From Misgurnus anguillicaudatus (Eukaryota > Chordata > Actinopteri > Cypriniformes > Cobitidae), in NCBI RefSeq assembly GCF_027580225.2, contig NC_073354.2:5742001-5806000 (forward strand): a stretch of 64,000 nucleotides of DNA. The letters run 5' to 3'. Of the stretch, positions 1 to 13,800 are shown one piece after another. The notes under the pieces are model-generated. The model did not search any database and was not told the origin of the DNA. It saw only the letters and a program-made list of their open reading frames with translations. The position numbers were made by a program, and so were the translations under genes. Within the stretch, counting starts at the first letter, position 1. Each line of letters begins with the position of its first letter.

Positions 1-102
1 CATATGAATACCACATGTATGCTTTTGAATATGCACTTTATTTGTACTATAAGATGAATAGATACTCATCTGTCTCTTTGTTTCATTGTTTTTTTCCATC
101 AG

Positions 103-1201
103 AATGGGTAACACTGATAGTCATTCCAGCAGTTTTATCCCAGGTAAGGGTAAGTCCGGCTCAATGAAGCTGCACACTCATAAGGAGGACACCCTCTCCC
201 CACACACTTGGTGGAGGAACAGTAAGAGCACCCCTGAATGCAAAGGCAGAAATGGTATTTCATCGCACAAGAACAGTCAGCCTTACATCTCCCATCATTA
301 CGACTGCATTAAAGGAGGAGCTGGCGACAGAATGTACACAGAGAGCCACCAGGACTATAGCAACCTTTTGTTCCAGGGAAATGGTTTCTTTGTAGGATAT
401 TCACAGCAGACCGGTTGCAGCATTCAGGATCCTGTAAAGAGACCCATCTCTGATGTGCCTGACATTAAGAGCAGTCCTAAAGTACTTTTGAGAGATGATG
501 GAAGTCTCCGAGTGGAGTTTAGTAAAGCACGAAGGGAGCTGAATGTTGAGCTGCCAATGAGTGGTCATCTCACTGGACCTGTCGATGCTACCCAGAGGAC
601 GAGTAATGGTAGCTCTCTTAGCTCTGAGGAATCATGGTATGACTCACCTTGGGGAAATGGGACAGAGCTTTGCGACAACGTCTTCACCGGCAGCCAGCCT
701 TCCGACAACAGTAGCGGATACACCACACTCTCGTCCACACGTACAGTGGACTTTGAACAACCTGAGAACCCTATGGGTGGCCTCACGTGCCAAACCACAG
801 TGCATGGGAGTGGGTACGCAAGCAGCGATTGCAATAGTAACGGATACACCTACCGCGCTGAAGATGACAGTGGCATTGGAGATTCGGTCCTTCTTCATTT
901 AGAACACAATGGGTTTTCTGACCTCTACACAAATCCCAACGTGACAGCGCCATTCCCCACTGACGGCATTCCAACCACGGATTGTCTCAAGAACCGCCCT
1001 CATCTCCAAGATTCTCTGACCTCAACCCTGGGTGTGAGTTCCCTGGAGGACATTAAGGAAGCCCAGCATTACACCTCCCTCACGCTGCCCTGTAGAAGAT
1101 CGGTTCCTGACGGGAACACAAGGAAGGACTCACTCAAAAGTCGTATCCGCCGCCTCAGCGATTGGACGGGAAGTCTGAGCAGGAAAAAGCGAAGACTGCA
1201 G
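103..1201 (+). CDS. tiam2: tiam2 coding exon 1 (residues 1-366)
   Basis: The acceptor at 101-102 follows a T-rich tract and the ATG at 104 gives [10 protein letters not shown], the TIAM-type N-myristoylation start. The upstream in-frame ATG at 86 lies in the intron and is rejected. The exon encodes the long, poorly ordered N-terminus with two conserved islands: [16 protein letters not shown] near residue 169 and [18 protein letters not shown] near the end. The donor GTGAGA begins at 1202, phase 0. Confidence 0.92.
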
Positions 1202-4189
1202 GTGAGAAAATTATTGTGGTTTTGTTGGCAGCATAAGCTGTTACTTCTGCAGACCTTCCTGTTTAACTCTTATCTGTCATTATCATGCAGATGTTAGCAT
1301 AGACGGCATAATGCAGGGATGGGCAGCTTCGGTCCTGGAGGGCCGGTGTCCTGCAAAGTTTAGCTCCAACTTGCCTCAGCACACCTGCTTAAAAGTTTCT
1401 AGTATGCCTAGTAAGACCTTAACTGGCTGCTTCAGGTGTGTTTAATTATGGTTGGAGCTAAACTCTGTAGGACACCGGCCCTCCAGGACTGAAGTTGCCC
1501 ATCCCTGGCATAATATATCAATTTTATTAATTAGAGATTTTTTTAATTGGTCTACTTTTGGACTGAGTTTGATTCTTGCAAAGATGTTAACATAAGTAAT
1601 GACATTAGAGGACAGGTGTGAAAGCCTACAACATTGTCTCAACCATGTTATCATCTATTTCAGGAACCAATCAACGACTTCTCAGATGATTTCAATTGTG
1701 AAGCCGAGGGTAGGCAAGATGAATCCAGGCCATTTTGGAACCCCATGTCCTCCCAGAAACACCTAGACAGCTCCGGGTCCTTAACAGGACCATTTGGACA
1801 GCAGAACCAGGGTGCGCTTCAGAGGCAGGACATCTATGAGAACTTCATGCAGGGGCTGAAGACTTCATGCAGCAGCAGTGGAACGGCTGAGGGACTTCAG
1901 GTCTGGGAGGGTGATGGGGAACAGGGGGAGAGCAGCAGTGGCTCAATGGGCTCTTTGGAGCAAATGGACTTCCTCTTTCAGAAGGAGCAGGGGGTCGTGA
2001 GGAGGGCTGGTTGGTTGGGTTTCAAGCCTCTCATTACCCTTCACAAAGACCGCAAACTGGAGCTGGTAGCGAGACGCAAGTGGAGACAGTATTGGGTCAC
2101 GCTAAAAGGTGAGATTCAATCAAGCTGGCAGTAAAGGCATATTCAGATGAACATCCAAAAATGCATCTTTATCAACTATGTCATAACACCTAGGACCAAG
2201 AAATCATCACTTTGCATTTGTTTCTAATTTATTTAGACTTTTTGTTATCTGTATTTGATATTTCAAAAGCTGTGTTGTAATGGATAAAGTCTCCTATTTT
2301 TCAAGCTCTAATTGTTTTCCTGTCTCCTGTAGGCTGTACGCTTTTGTTAGGCGAGTCCAATGTAAAGACCTCGCCAGAACAGGAATGTACACCACGTTAT
2401 GCAGTTTTGGCTGAAGACAGTATAGTGCAGGCAGTACCTGAGCATCCCAAAAGAGAGAACGTCTTCTGTCTCAGTAATGCCTGTGGAGATGTTTATCTCT
2501 TTCAGGTTTGTGACCCTTTTTATATAACATAGTACTGCAGACGTACGGTAGTATCCCTTGTGTAGCATGCTGTATTCAGTTTAGTTTTGTGACCCTTAGT
2601 AAGATCATGGGATGGGTTGTTCACTCCACAGTTGAATATTTCAAGCGCATGCTCTTCATGCGGTCAGTGTGGCATTCAGAAACCACAGCTATGCTTTATA
2701 TTGACTCAAAATTATTGTTTGTGGTAAGACTGCTACAGACGTTTAAAAAAAGCTTGTCCTCACATCACATCGGACAGTTTGTGTATCTGTTTTTATGTGA
2801 TGTTGGAATAATGAGTCTTATTCACTTATAATTGCGTATGTTTTTTGTATTTATACGCACATTTGAAAGAAACTGTTGGTTATTTACTTAGCATTTAGGA
2901 CACTTTGTCCCATACTTCAGCTTGCATTGTTTCCCACTACTGGCCTCCACTTCATACCCATTTCCTGCTAAATAAATCTGTCTAAAACCATCAAAACAAG
3001 ATCAGACTAACTAACTTGGCCAGTCTAGAACATCTCAGTCTTGTTCAGGCACTATATGTGAATAAGCAAAGCACCTGCAGAATGACCAACCTACCGTCCA
3101 CAGGCTGCAAACCAGACAGATCTGGAAAACTGGGTGACTGCCATCCACTCGGCCAGCGCCTCACATTTAGCCAAGCGTCAGGGGAAGGAAGACACTCTGC
3201 GTCTGCTGGAGAGCCAGAGCAGATCTCTACTGCAGAAGATCGACATGGACGGTAAGATGAAGAAGATGGCTGAGCTGCAGCTGTCCGTCATCAGCGACCA
3301 GAAGAACAGGAAGGCTATTGAGAGCCAGGTACGGATTCAATTTTAAGGATTAAAGGGCAAAGCTGAACAGATTTAGTAAATTGGGCAATTAAATGATTGA
3401 TGGTGATGATCCATCACAATATAATCTTTGTTTCCTATACTTCCTTTTGTATTCAATTCACAGTGATGTTTCATCCCTTGCACACAGATTTTTCAGTGGG
3501 AGCAGAACTTGGAAAAGTTCAACCTGGAGCTCTTCCGTATGCGCTGTTATCTGGCTAGTCTACAGGGCACTGAGCTGCCCAACCCAAAAGGTCTGCTGGC
3601 CACCGCCGGGCGGCCATCTAAAACGGTGCTGGGCCGTCTGGGAATCTTCTCAGTCTCGTCTTTCCATGCGCTGGTGAGGAACAGTCACATGCTTTTGGGT
3701 TTCTCAATAGAGATCAATAAAGACCTACCTTTTAGACATTTCACAAAAGTAAATTAGGCAAGAGATGTTTAAAAATATTAATGTGTGCTTGTGCAGATAT
3801 GTACTCGTGACGAGGCGACCCTGAAGAGACGATCTCGCTCTCAGCCTCGAAACGTGAGAAACAAACGCGGGCTCCTCTTTTCCTCACAGAAGGGATTGGA
3901 CAGTCTGACCATGCGAAACGGTGAAAAGAGACAGTCTCTGTCCCAGGTAAGACTGAAGACTTAATCCACATTTATAATGCTGTTTAGCTCTGAAAAACTT
4001 TTGAAAATGTAAATGCCATGTTTCCATGCCATCTCTTCAAATGGTAAAGCATTCACATATGACAAAAATTATATTATCAAATATAATTTTAAATATATTA
4101 CAAAAAATATATGTACTGAAATATATTTTGAAATATGTTTCCAAAATTGTATTTTTTGCCAATGTATGTTTTTGGACATTTTTTGAAAT

Positions 4190-4244
<55 letters not shown>

Positions 4245-4808
4245 TATAAATATATAAATAAATAAATATATATATATATATTAGTGATGCGCCGATGTAT
4301 CGGCCGATGTATCGGCCACCGATATTTATCGGCCACCGATATTTATCGGCCGATTTGTGATGAATTTGATACCATCGGCATATCGGCAATAGCACGAGAA
4401 AGGCCGATACCGATTGTTTATTAATTAACCGCATAAAGGCAATGAGGCAATGTTGCATGTTTGTTGTTCAATTAAAATGATTTAATGTTCTGGTGTGCTC
4501 TATACTTAAGCACAGACAGAATACCTTTGTTGAGCTGGCTCAAATGTCTTGGACAATAAAAGAAACAAACTGCACTTTAGTGGGGGAAAAGAAGTCCAAC
4601 TTTATTTGAAGTAGCAATATTTATATGGTCAGTTGAATGTTAATTAGATCCAATCCATTTTCAGTAAAAATAATTTGATGCAGAAATAAACTAGCTAATA
4701 GACCAACTGTATAGTATTGTACACAAGTGTTTAATATCGGTATCGGTATTGGCCAGAAGTTGTCTGTTTAAATCTATATCAGCCCAAAAAAATCCTATCG
4801 CTGCATCC

Positions 4809-4853
<45 letters not shown>

Positions 4854-7800
4854 GTATATTTATTTGCGTTCACGTCGCATTGGAAGAAAATCTTTGTATG
4901 GTTCAAACCTGTAAACATAACAGGTTTAAAAAATTATTTTTTTCAATGTTAATATTTTATATGTAAATAGTTTCCAATTCAAAAATATATTTAATTAAGC
5001 TTTACTTTGTACAAAATGTATTTAGCATATATTTTTTGCCGTATGGGCTGCCTTACCAGCGCAAAACGGTCATGATTTCTATTCCAGGAAACCAAAATAC
5101 CATCCAAAGTAAATACTTTGAGTGCACTTTAAGGCGCTTTAAATAAAAGCATTTGCTAAATGCATAAATGTAAATGTTACATAAAATGAAGTATTTTATC
5201 GCTTTGCATTTTAAACCTGAATACCACCAAACAGGTCCTTATTCAGATAATTTTACAAATGCAATCAATACTGTTTTATCAAAAGAATTGTTATTTTAAA
5301 ACTATAATTTAAGAAGTCAGTAATATTTTAAAAGGGTCACTTTACCTTAAATTTAACAATAAAGGCTATTCATCCATATGTATTTAAGAAAGGTGAAGTT
5401 TGTTTGGAGTCTGTGGTTCGCTGGGCGCTTCAGGCAGGTGGAAAACTGATCACTTATTTACAACACAATCCTGTTTTACTCATTTACTCGCACAACAACA
5501 TGTTAATGCTGTCCGCAGGTGTCAGGGTGGGAAACACTTTCACAGTCCTCTCGGTTTAAACAAACATCCACAGACTCGCTCATTAAAGCTTTCTCTCGAG
5601 GTCAAATGGCAGGAAAACAAACAGTGGCTCTGTTTCTTTCGGCCTCCGGAGGGATTGGGGACTGTTTTGGAAATTTGCTGTTTCTGAATCAGTTCTTGTA
5701 ATTTAGCCTAGATCAGCATTCCTTCTCTGTGCATGAGCTCGAAACTCACATGCACGATTGTGTTGCCCATCTCACATGAGATCAGAGCCTCCATAATGAT
5801 CCGTCCTTAAATGGACCTAATCTGGTCAAAACAGCCTGTAATAGCGCACGCTACCAAAGACGGGAATTACCATAAACTGCATGTGGTTGATTGTTGCAAG
5901 CTGCTTGTCTGAGAGGAGAGACAGCTGGCCATGTGAAAGCTGGAGGCTTCCTCTGCACATATGTAGCAGGGACGGTGTTACAGGAGAGCACTGTGATTGT
6001 TTCCATAGGGTTCGAATGCAGATAAATGCCTTGTTAGTAGTATTGCTATTGTTTATTTGTATATTGTAGCTCAGTTGCAAAAAAACTGCACAATAGAGGC
6101 TATGTGCAACAAACATCAGTATTCCTGCAGCTGGAGTATCTTTTTAATTTCAATGGAAGTGCCCCGATTTAAAAAATGCTAGAAGTTGGAGCCGTTCTTT
6201 TCAGAGTGCCGAAAGTTGAAAAATGTTTGGGTGAAACATTGAGCTTGTCAATGTCACTTTGCTCTTTGTCATCCAATTACATTGGAGTAGGGTCGGGGCA
6301 AATACCGCACTAACCAACCGCAGCGTTCACTGACTGATAAACAGAAGTGTCATAGCAGCTAAAGCCCTGAGCCGAAAAAAAGTGCCAACAGTCAGCATTC
6401 ACCTGACGTTTTCAGCCGTGTTTAAACACTTTGGTGGACTTTTGTTTGAGCTTCATTAAATAGAGAGTGTTTTACTCAAGATGCCTTAAAAGGAGCTACC
6501 AAACACCAAGACTTATCCAGACACAATGCGATTTGATTCCTGCAATGGGCAATTTTTTTTTTAGTTAGGACGAACTTTGTTTAACATGGCAGATGAACCT
6601 TTTATCGTGTGTCATGGTATTGCTTGGTGCCTGGTTAGGACACAGTGAAAGATGAGCATAAGCCAAGATGCTGAAACACTGGTACATGCTTTTGTCACTA
6701 CACGCCTTGATTATTGTGACTTACTATGTTTTAGATTTATATCTCCGAAGAGTCTTTAGCTTAATCAGATTTATAAAAGAAAGATTAGCTTTACAGAATC
6801 TTTCTGATAACATACGAAAAAATGAAGGAGGAGTGACTACCGCGGGAGGAGCAAGTACGAGTCATACAACAACACTATACAACACTTATGATTCACTACA
6901 TGTTTGCGTCATTTATATAATATGCACGCGCCTTTTTCCAACATAAGATTGAAGTCTGTCTTACCACATGCAACTCATGACCCGGTTGGGACTTTTCAAT
7001 GAAATCTAGCTCATCAAACACACGCAGAACTCCGCTGCTACCCCAGATAATAAACTATATCCATCGTTTCCATAAGGCTGACTTTCTTCTCCTTACATCC
7101 AAAAACACACTTCTTCTTTCGTGCCATTGTTGAGTTTTGAGATTAAACAAAGCATGATGTGATGTTTGTAAGTTCTAGTGTCTCCCACTGATTGACGGGT
7201 GGGCGGGGTTTTCCGCGGGAAGTGCCCATATAAAGAAGTGGTACGTATAGAAACCCCTGAAACGTCAGCTGGACCCGTAATCGAAAAAAACCTTTCAGAA
7301 ACATGTACGAACCACGAACGAAGTGCATTCGGCACAGAATACTCTACTGTAACATGCCAAACTACTTTTTTGACACTTTGCCTACGTTTAGCATGAGGAA
7401 ACAACTCTATAACTGTGTTAATAAGTCAGAATGCTTGAAATATCATTGAACCACCCCTTTAAATTTTCCTCACAAACAACACACTTCTTTGGTGACATTG
7501 ATTTCGCATAAACTCTTGGTTTGAAACTATTCTGGTTCAAATGCCCATATAAGGACTTCCACTGTACTTCCTGCACTGAAATTGCCCATAAAATACATAA
7601 AGCAAGATTGTTACATATGAATCGTTCATGTTCGAAAAAAACACTTCCGAAACTTGTACGAACCCTGGCACAGAAATACCAACTGCTTTTTTGATATTGC
7701 CTATGTTTATCATGAGGAATCCAACTCTTTAACTGTGTTCATAAGTCAGAATGCATGAAATACTTTCTTTTATAATGACAGATGGTCATCAACACTGTAA

Positions 7801-10800
7801 AGAATCAGCTAAACCAAAGTTTATTCAACTCTGGTTATTTGCAAGTAAGGATTTCCCTTGAAGGGTAGCTGCATATGTGAATGTGTGCAGACAGTGAGCT
7901 AGTTCAGTTTTTAGTAGTTTTTGTGCTTTGGTTTCACTTGATCTCCATTAATTGTAGAAGAAAAGTCTTATCTTTTTATAGTTTGTATAGACTTCATCCA
8001 TATGATAAGTGTGTGCTCGTATGCACACAGCATTAATATGTCAACATATTTTGAGGACTTAAGACGTATGGGTGTCTCGAGCGAGACCAAGATGTGCCTC
8101 CCACCTCGACCTGATGATTAAAGCTGATGCATCTGTCTCCTCTTATAGATCTATAATTTCACCCAGACCTCTCATTATTTCCTAGTAAACCTCATGGTTA
8201 TTTCTGGTGAGATCTGCAATCAGAATAGTATCAAAGACGGCGCCTCACACGGATGGTTTCTAATTAAAGCATAAAGAAGGAAACATGCATGTCGCTCTGT
8301 GTATCTTCTGATGTGTGTTTAATGTTTTTTCTATGTGTGTGTGTGTGTGTGTGATACAGATATTTGAGGGATCTTCTTCAACATCATTTGGTCATCCATC
8401 GAGGCAGAGCAGCTCAGAGGTAAATAAACTTCAAATCACACCTGTTCCTGTTAATCTGAGTTTTTGTCTCAGCCATGTTGATGGTCACCTTGTTTTCCAT
8501 CTGGTTAGGAAACTCTAGTTTTGTTATTGTATATTTACAGCTGTTTTTGTTGACCAAAAGTATTCACACCTCAAATTTTACTCTGAGTTTGTTCTGGGGT
8601 GTCAGCAGTACTAAGATGAATCTCTCTGCCACTTATCCTGTGAGAAGGTTAAGGGTGAGGTGGGGTGCGTTCCCCTTTCACTGCACTCAACTCAAACAGC
8701 TGTCACAACAACCTGCTGATCTGTGGACATTATGCAGTTTAAACAGACCGGAGGGGTGCAGAAATGGGGGAGGATTATTCCATTGCTGTTCAACTTCATT
8801 GTCAATAAAGAGATTAGACAGAGCAAGACAAACATATTGCACACATGTAGAATAAGATTAGATGTCTAAGGGCCTTTTTACACCTGGTCATTTTTATGTG
8901 TTTTCTCTAATCTGATAGCTACAGTATCTAATTTGTTAAAACTTTTCTATTTACATTCGGGCACATAAACAAATTTCAATCTGATCTTCTACTTCTGCGC
9001 AAAATGCAAATGATGCTTATGCAACAAAAGGCAGCACTTACAGTGTGTGCTGACATGTTGGGCTCAACGTTTTATGTCTTTGTTTAATATCATTCGAGTT
9101 TGTCATTGGACTATTTTATTGGTTCCAGAAAGCTTTTTTACCCACTGTCGTCACTCCATAAATCAATAAGCGTGTCGTCTTTGTTTGTTTGCGTTTGGGA
9201 GGAGTAAAGCGCTGACATATGTGACTTCATCTACCAGATGCATTTACATTTGTCTAGTTTCATCTGAATTGCATCCCATAAAGTGGTTTGTGCAATCGTC
9301 TTGAAAACGTTTGGAGGGCATTTACACATGGTCTTTTGATCAGATAGCTATCCGGTCAGAGAAAACGCATATAGTGACCAGGTGTAAAAAGTTTTTGGTT
9401 TATATTTAATATTTAAGTACATTAAACATCTAGTAATTTTTTCGTACTTTTACTCAAGAAAGTAAAAGTACACAATTTTTATGTAATTAGGCATTAAATC
9501 AGTTTTAATATGCAATATATAATGAATACACAGTATGATTTTATGCTTTAGAATGTAGTGAACATTTGTTAGTAAAGAAAGGTAAATTTTTTCCCAAGAC
9601 AAACACTCTGATAAAGCATAGATTCTTGGAAAATGTAACTAAAATACTTAAGTATTATACACCTCTGTAAATTTGGTTAATGTCACGTTTACAATAATAA
9701 TCCAAGTATTGCATTTCCATGTAAGCTAAAAAGGCATGTCTGGTTTAGTTTGATACATGTCATCCAATTAATTTACTAAATGTCCTATAGTCTCAGTAAA
9801 CTATACGCAGCATGTGACCCTGGATCACAAAACCAGTAATTTTAATGTATTGGTTTGTTAGGATAGGACAATATTTGGCTGAGATACAACTATTTGCAAA
9901 TCTGGACTCTGAAGGTGCAAAAAAATCAAAATGTTTATAAAATCGCCCTTAAAGTTGTCCAAATGAAGTCCTTAACAACACATATTACTAATGATAAATA
10001 CATTTTTGATATATTTATGGTAGGATATTTACAATATATCTTCATGGTACATGATCTGCACTTAATATCTTAATGATTTTTGGCATACAAAAAATCGATA
10101 ATTTTGACCCATACAATGTATTGTTAATTTTTGCAAATATACCAGTGTGACTTATGACTGGTTTTGTAATCCAGTATCACATATTATGTATTAGATTACA
10201 GTTTTTAGTGAGGACAATGAATTTTGAAATAATATCTTGTATTCAATATTATATTTAATAATTTTCCTGTTTTCCTTTTTTTCAAGTAAAGCTGCTTCGA
10301 AACAATGCAGCACTGTAAAAAACAATATTTAAATAAATGGTAACACTTTAATAAAAAATTGTATTGAACCGAATTGAAGTGTTAAAACTACAAATGACAA
10401 AAGTGAACCCCCCAAACCTCCAAACCCTTAAACATGCTTTGTCACATGTATATATATTTATTAATGTATCTATATCTAGATCATGCAAGACTTTATGATA
10501 AGTGTAAATAAACACAACTTTCATTTGAGTTGCATACACACCTAAAATCATCTAAAACTAATGAACTGATTTTAAATCTAAAGTGAACTATAGAACTATA
10601 ATAAATGTATCTAATAATACTTCTACTTTATTCACTCTTTATTTCTTTCTTTTACCCATTGGATTCTTCAGCAAGGGCTAAATGTTTTTACCAAAGTGAA
10701 TTCAGCAGCGCCATCTGAAGGCCATCCGTGGGATTACTGCACCCCAGAGAGTCGAGTTTGTCTGCTGATGCCCGACAGTCAGGTCATCAGTGTTCCCATC

Positions 10801-13800
10801 AAACATGACTCTGTGGTCATCGATGTTCTCTTCTCCGCATGCAAGGTAGTTTACTTTCACAAAACTGCTCTAAGCTGGCAAAATATGGATAATGTATAGT
10901 ATGTACCTGTACAGTCTGTAAGGTGTTTTGTGGCTGTCACAGCAGTATTGATTTGCTGTAACAACTCAGTACACATGTTGAAAGTGTTGGTGTTCATGTG
11001 AATGAAGGTTAAGCAGTTGGATCCTGCTCTGCACTGTTTGCATATGATGAGATATTTGGGTGGAGATGTGGAGAGAAGCAGTCCAGCACCAACAGAGCTG
11101 CTGAGGAACCTGGTGAGACTTTAAACACGCTCCTAAAAAGGATTCATCATAATCTGGTTAAACGAGCCACGTTCAGCCTTTTAAAAATAATGCTTAAAAG
11201 TTCAAATAAGTGATATAGACATCTAAGATCTCAGTTCAAAAATAAAAAGTGTTCATTGTGGGTCTTTTTTAATTCACAACTTTAACCCTTTAATTGTCAC
11301 CGTCCCACAGGTTTTACATATATAAAATAATAACTACTTAGTCTAAACCTACACTAATCTTGACAAAATATATTGTTGGAAAGCTATCAGATTGAAGTTT
11401 TCATATTTTGCATTTTGCAAAAATAATGTCACAGTCGAATAGGTGGGTCCAAGGCGTTGATAAATGTTGAGAAATAAAGTTTGAGAAATGTGTTGTGTCT
11501 GCTCTGGTTTGACAACAGGTCTATGATGAACTTGAAGTTTTGCCTCTCAGTGTTTTTCACTTGAACATGACCCGTCCTGACATATCTATGGATTTTGGTG
11601 AGTAGAGCATATGTATTTCATTCAAAAATAAATGTTTTATTATTATGATGTTGTTTTCCAGATGTGATTTATTGTCTGTCTCTCTGCAGGTTTCGCGGTC
11701 ACGGGTCATGTGGATGGCGCCAGAAGGAGTCACGTCTATGTGAGTGAGGTGAATCCTAATGGCCTGGCATTCGCTGAAGGTAACATTAAACTTTTCCTTT
11801 GGCTTAATAAAGTTTGAGCATTTCAGATTTATTCATATGATGTGGATTTCAATCGTAGGTCTTAGAGCGGGAGATGAGATCTTGACTCTTAATGGTGCCA
11901 GCGTGGCATCTCTGGACCTCGGTCTCATGCAGAGCTTCTTCGGCCAGCAGGAGCTCCGTCTGGTCCTCAGACGTGAAGATAATAACTCAGACGACCAGAG
12001 CTGCACATGGCCAGAATGTGACTTTAGTGAACCCGATCAAGCTCCACCTCCTCATGATGTCATCATTCACCTGGAGCAGCTGACCACAGGTAGGATAGCA
12101 GCTGTCTTTATCATGCACTCATCTGTGTTGACATGAAATATTTCTGCGCTAACCTAATATGACCTGCAGAGGGCAGCACACACCTTTTTTTATCTGCATT
12201 CACATTTACGCATTTAGTATGCTGTTATATTCAAAGTGACTTACAATGTGTTTAAGGCATGGGGCTTTAAGGGATCCTTGGGGGTCTGTGGTGGTATTTC
12301 CGGGATTCTCCTAATTTAGTTTGAATGCAAAATAATAGTTTTGGAAAATTAAACAAAAAATAGATTAATAGGCTAATAATAAAAACACAATATAATGTAT
12401 TCAGTTAAATTTAAATGTAATGTAGTATGGCAAATTTTTTATATTAGTCTCTTTGTAACGTACCCATAATAACAAAGTATGTATTATAAATAATAATAAA
12501 TACAGTCCTAATTTGATACATATAGGGTTCTGGGGTCTATGCTCCTCCTCTCTACAATTGTAATTGTAAATGTGCAGCAGTGTGGAAACAGCTGAAAGGG
12601 CTTTGGACAGCTCCAGGCGTCTCTTGCCTTTTGAAACACTGCAAACAATACATTGAAAAGTGCCTGCTGTCTTTATGATGAGAACCTAATAACGGACGAT
12701 TTGTTTCACAGCATGACGCTGTCAAAATGCCCAGACATAAACATTACACCACAGGGTATGTTTGCTGAAACAGGAACATCGCTGGGATAGAGTGTCCTGT
12801 AGCGTGACTTTATATTATATATAACTTATTATTTGAACTATAAACGCTATAAATGTTTCACATTTCATGTTTTTTTTTGTTCTCTTGTGATCTTTTTAAC
12901 AAAGACCTACAGTGGGGCAAATAGCTAGATTTTTACCTTTGCATTTTTACCATTGTAAGTGGTTGCCTGGGCATTAGGGTGTTTTGCGTAGAGATGCACC
13001 AATTGCAATTTTAATGATAATATAATAATAATATAATATTTTATTTTATATTTTATTTTCTTGACCGATTCCGTTTTTTTTATTTTTCTGTAGGTGTGAC
13101 ATTCCAATACCAATTTTTGCCGATTATCTTTCTAAGAACTATAATTGACAGCATATAGGCTACAAACAAAAATCCACTTTTCTTTAATAAAAATCATTTC
13201 TTAAAGAAAATAATCATTGCACTTTCAATTACAAGATCTTCTTTCATTTGAACAGATCTCAAAATAAAGTGCTCTCAGACTCAGTCAGGCTCACTGACAT
13301 TATGTTAGATGTCCAAATATCAGTTTGGGTTTGGCTTGTAACCGGCTGCGTGTGTGATAAGTAGGGATGGGCAAGGTGGTTTATTTATTTATTGTGGTTA
13401 TGGCGCCATTTGGAGGTCTGATTGGTTAGGGTTACAAGTGCCTGTGGTCCACAGTAGAAAGTCAAGACTGGGGCATGTTTGCAGCGTGTTGACACACTCA
13501 TTATTTTCATGCTTATTAATCTCGATGCAAATCAATTTCAATCACACTTACCGTAATTCCTCAAATAAAGACCGGGGCCTTTATTTACCTTAACTGGTGA
13601 AGGTAACAGGCTTTTATTTGAAGCAGGCTTTTATTAGAGACAGGCCTTTATTTCAAATTTCATCTGTTTGATAAATATTTTTTTTTAATTAGCCATTAAA
13701 TTAAAAGCGATAGCGTTTTAGTGGATAGAGATCATTCATTTTTTAACAGTATATTTTTTTAAGGTTGTTAAAAAATCCGTCAGTAGCACGGGCGTGCTTT

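Noticed and set aside
86..103. Upstream ATG at 86 as the tiam2 start
   Set aside because: It lies in the polypyrimidine/acceptor region. The ATG at 104 gives the conserved MGN start.
4026..4952. Open frames rich in Tyr and Ile on both strands
   Set aside because: They translate the (TA)n tracts.
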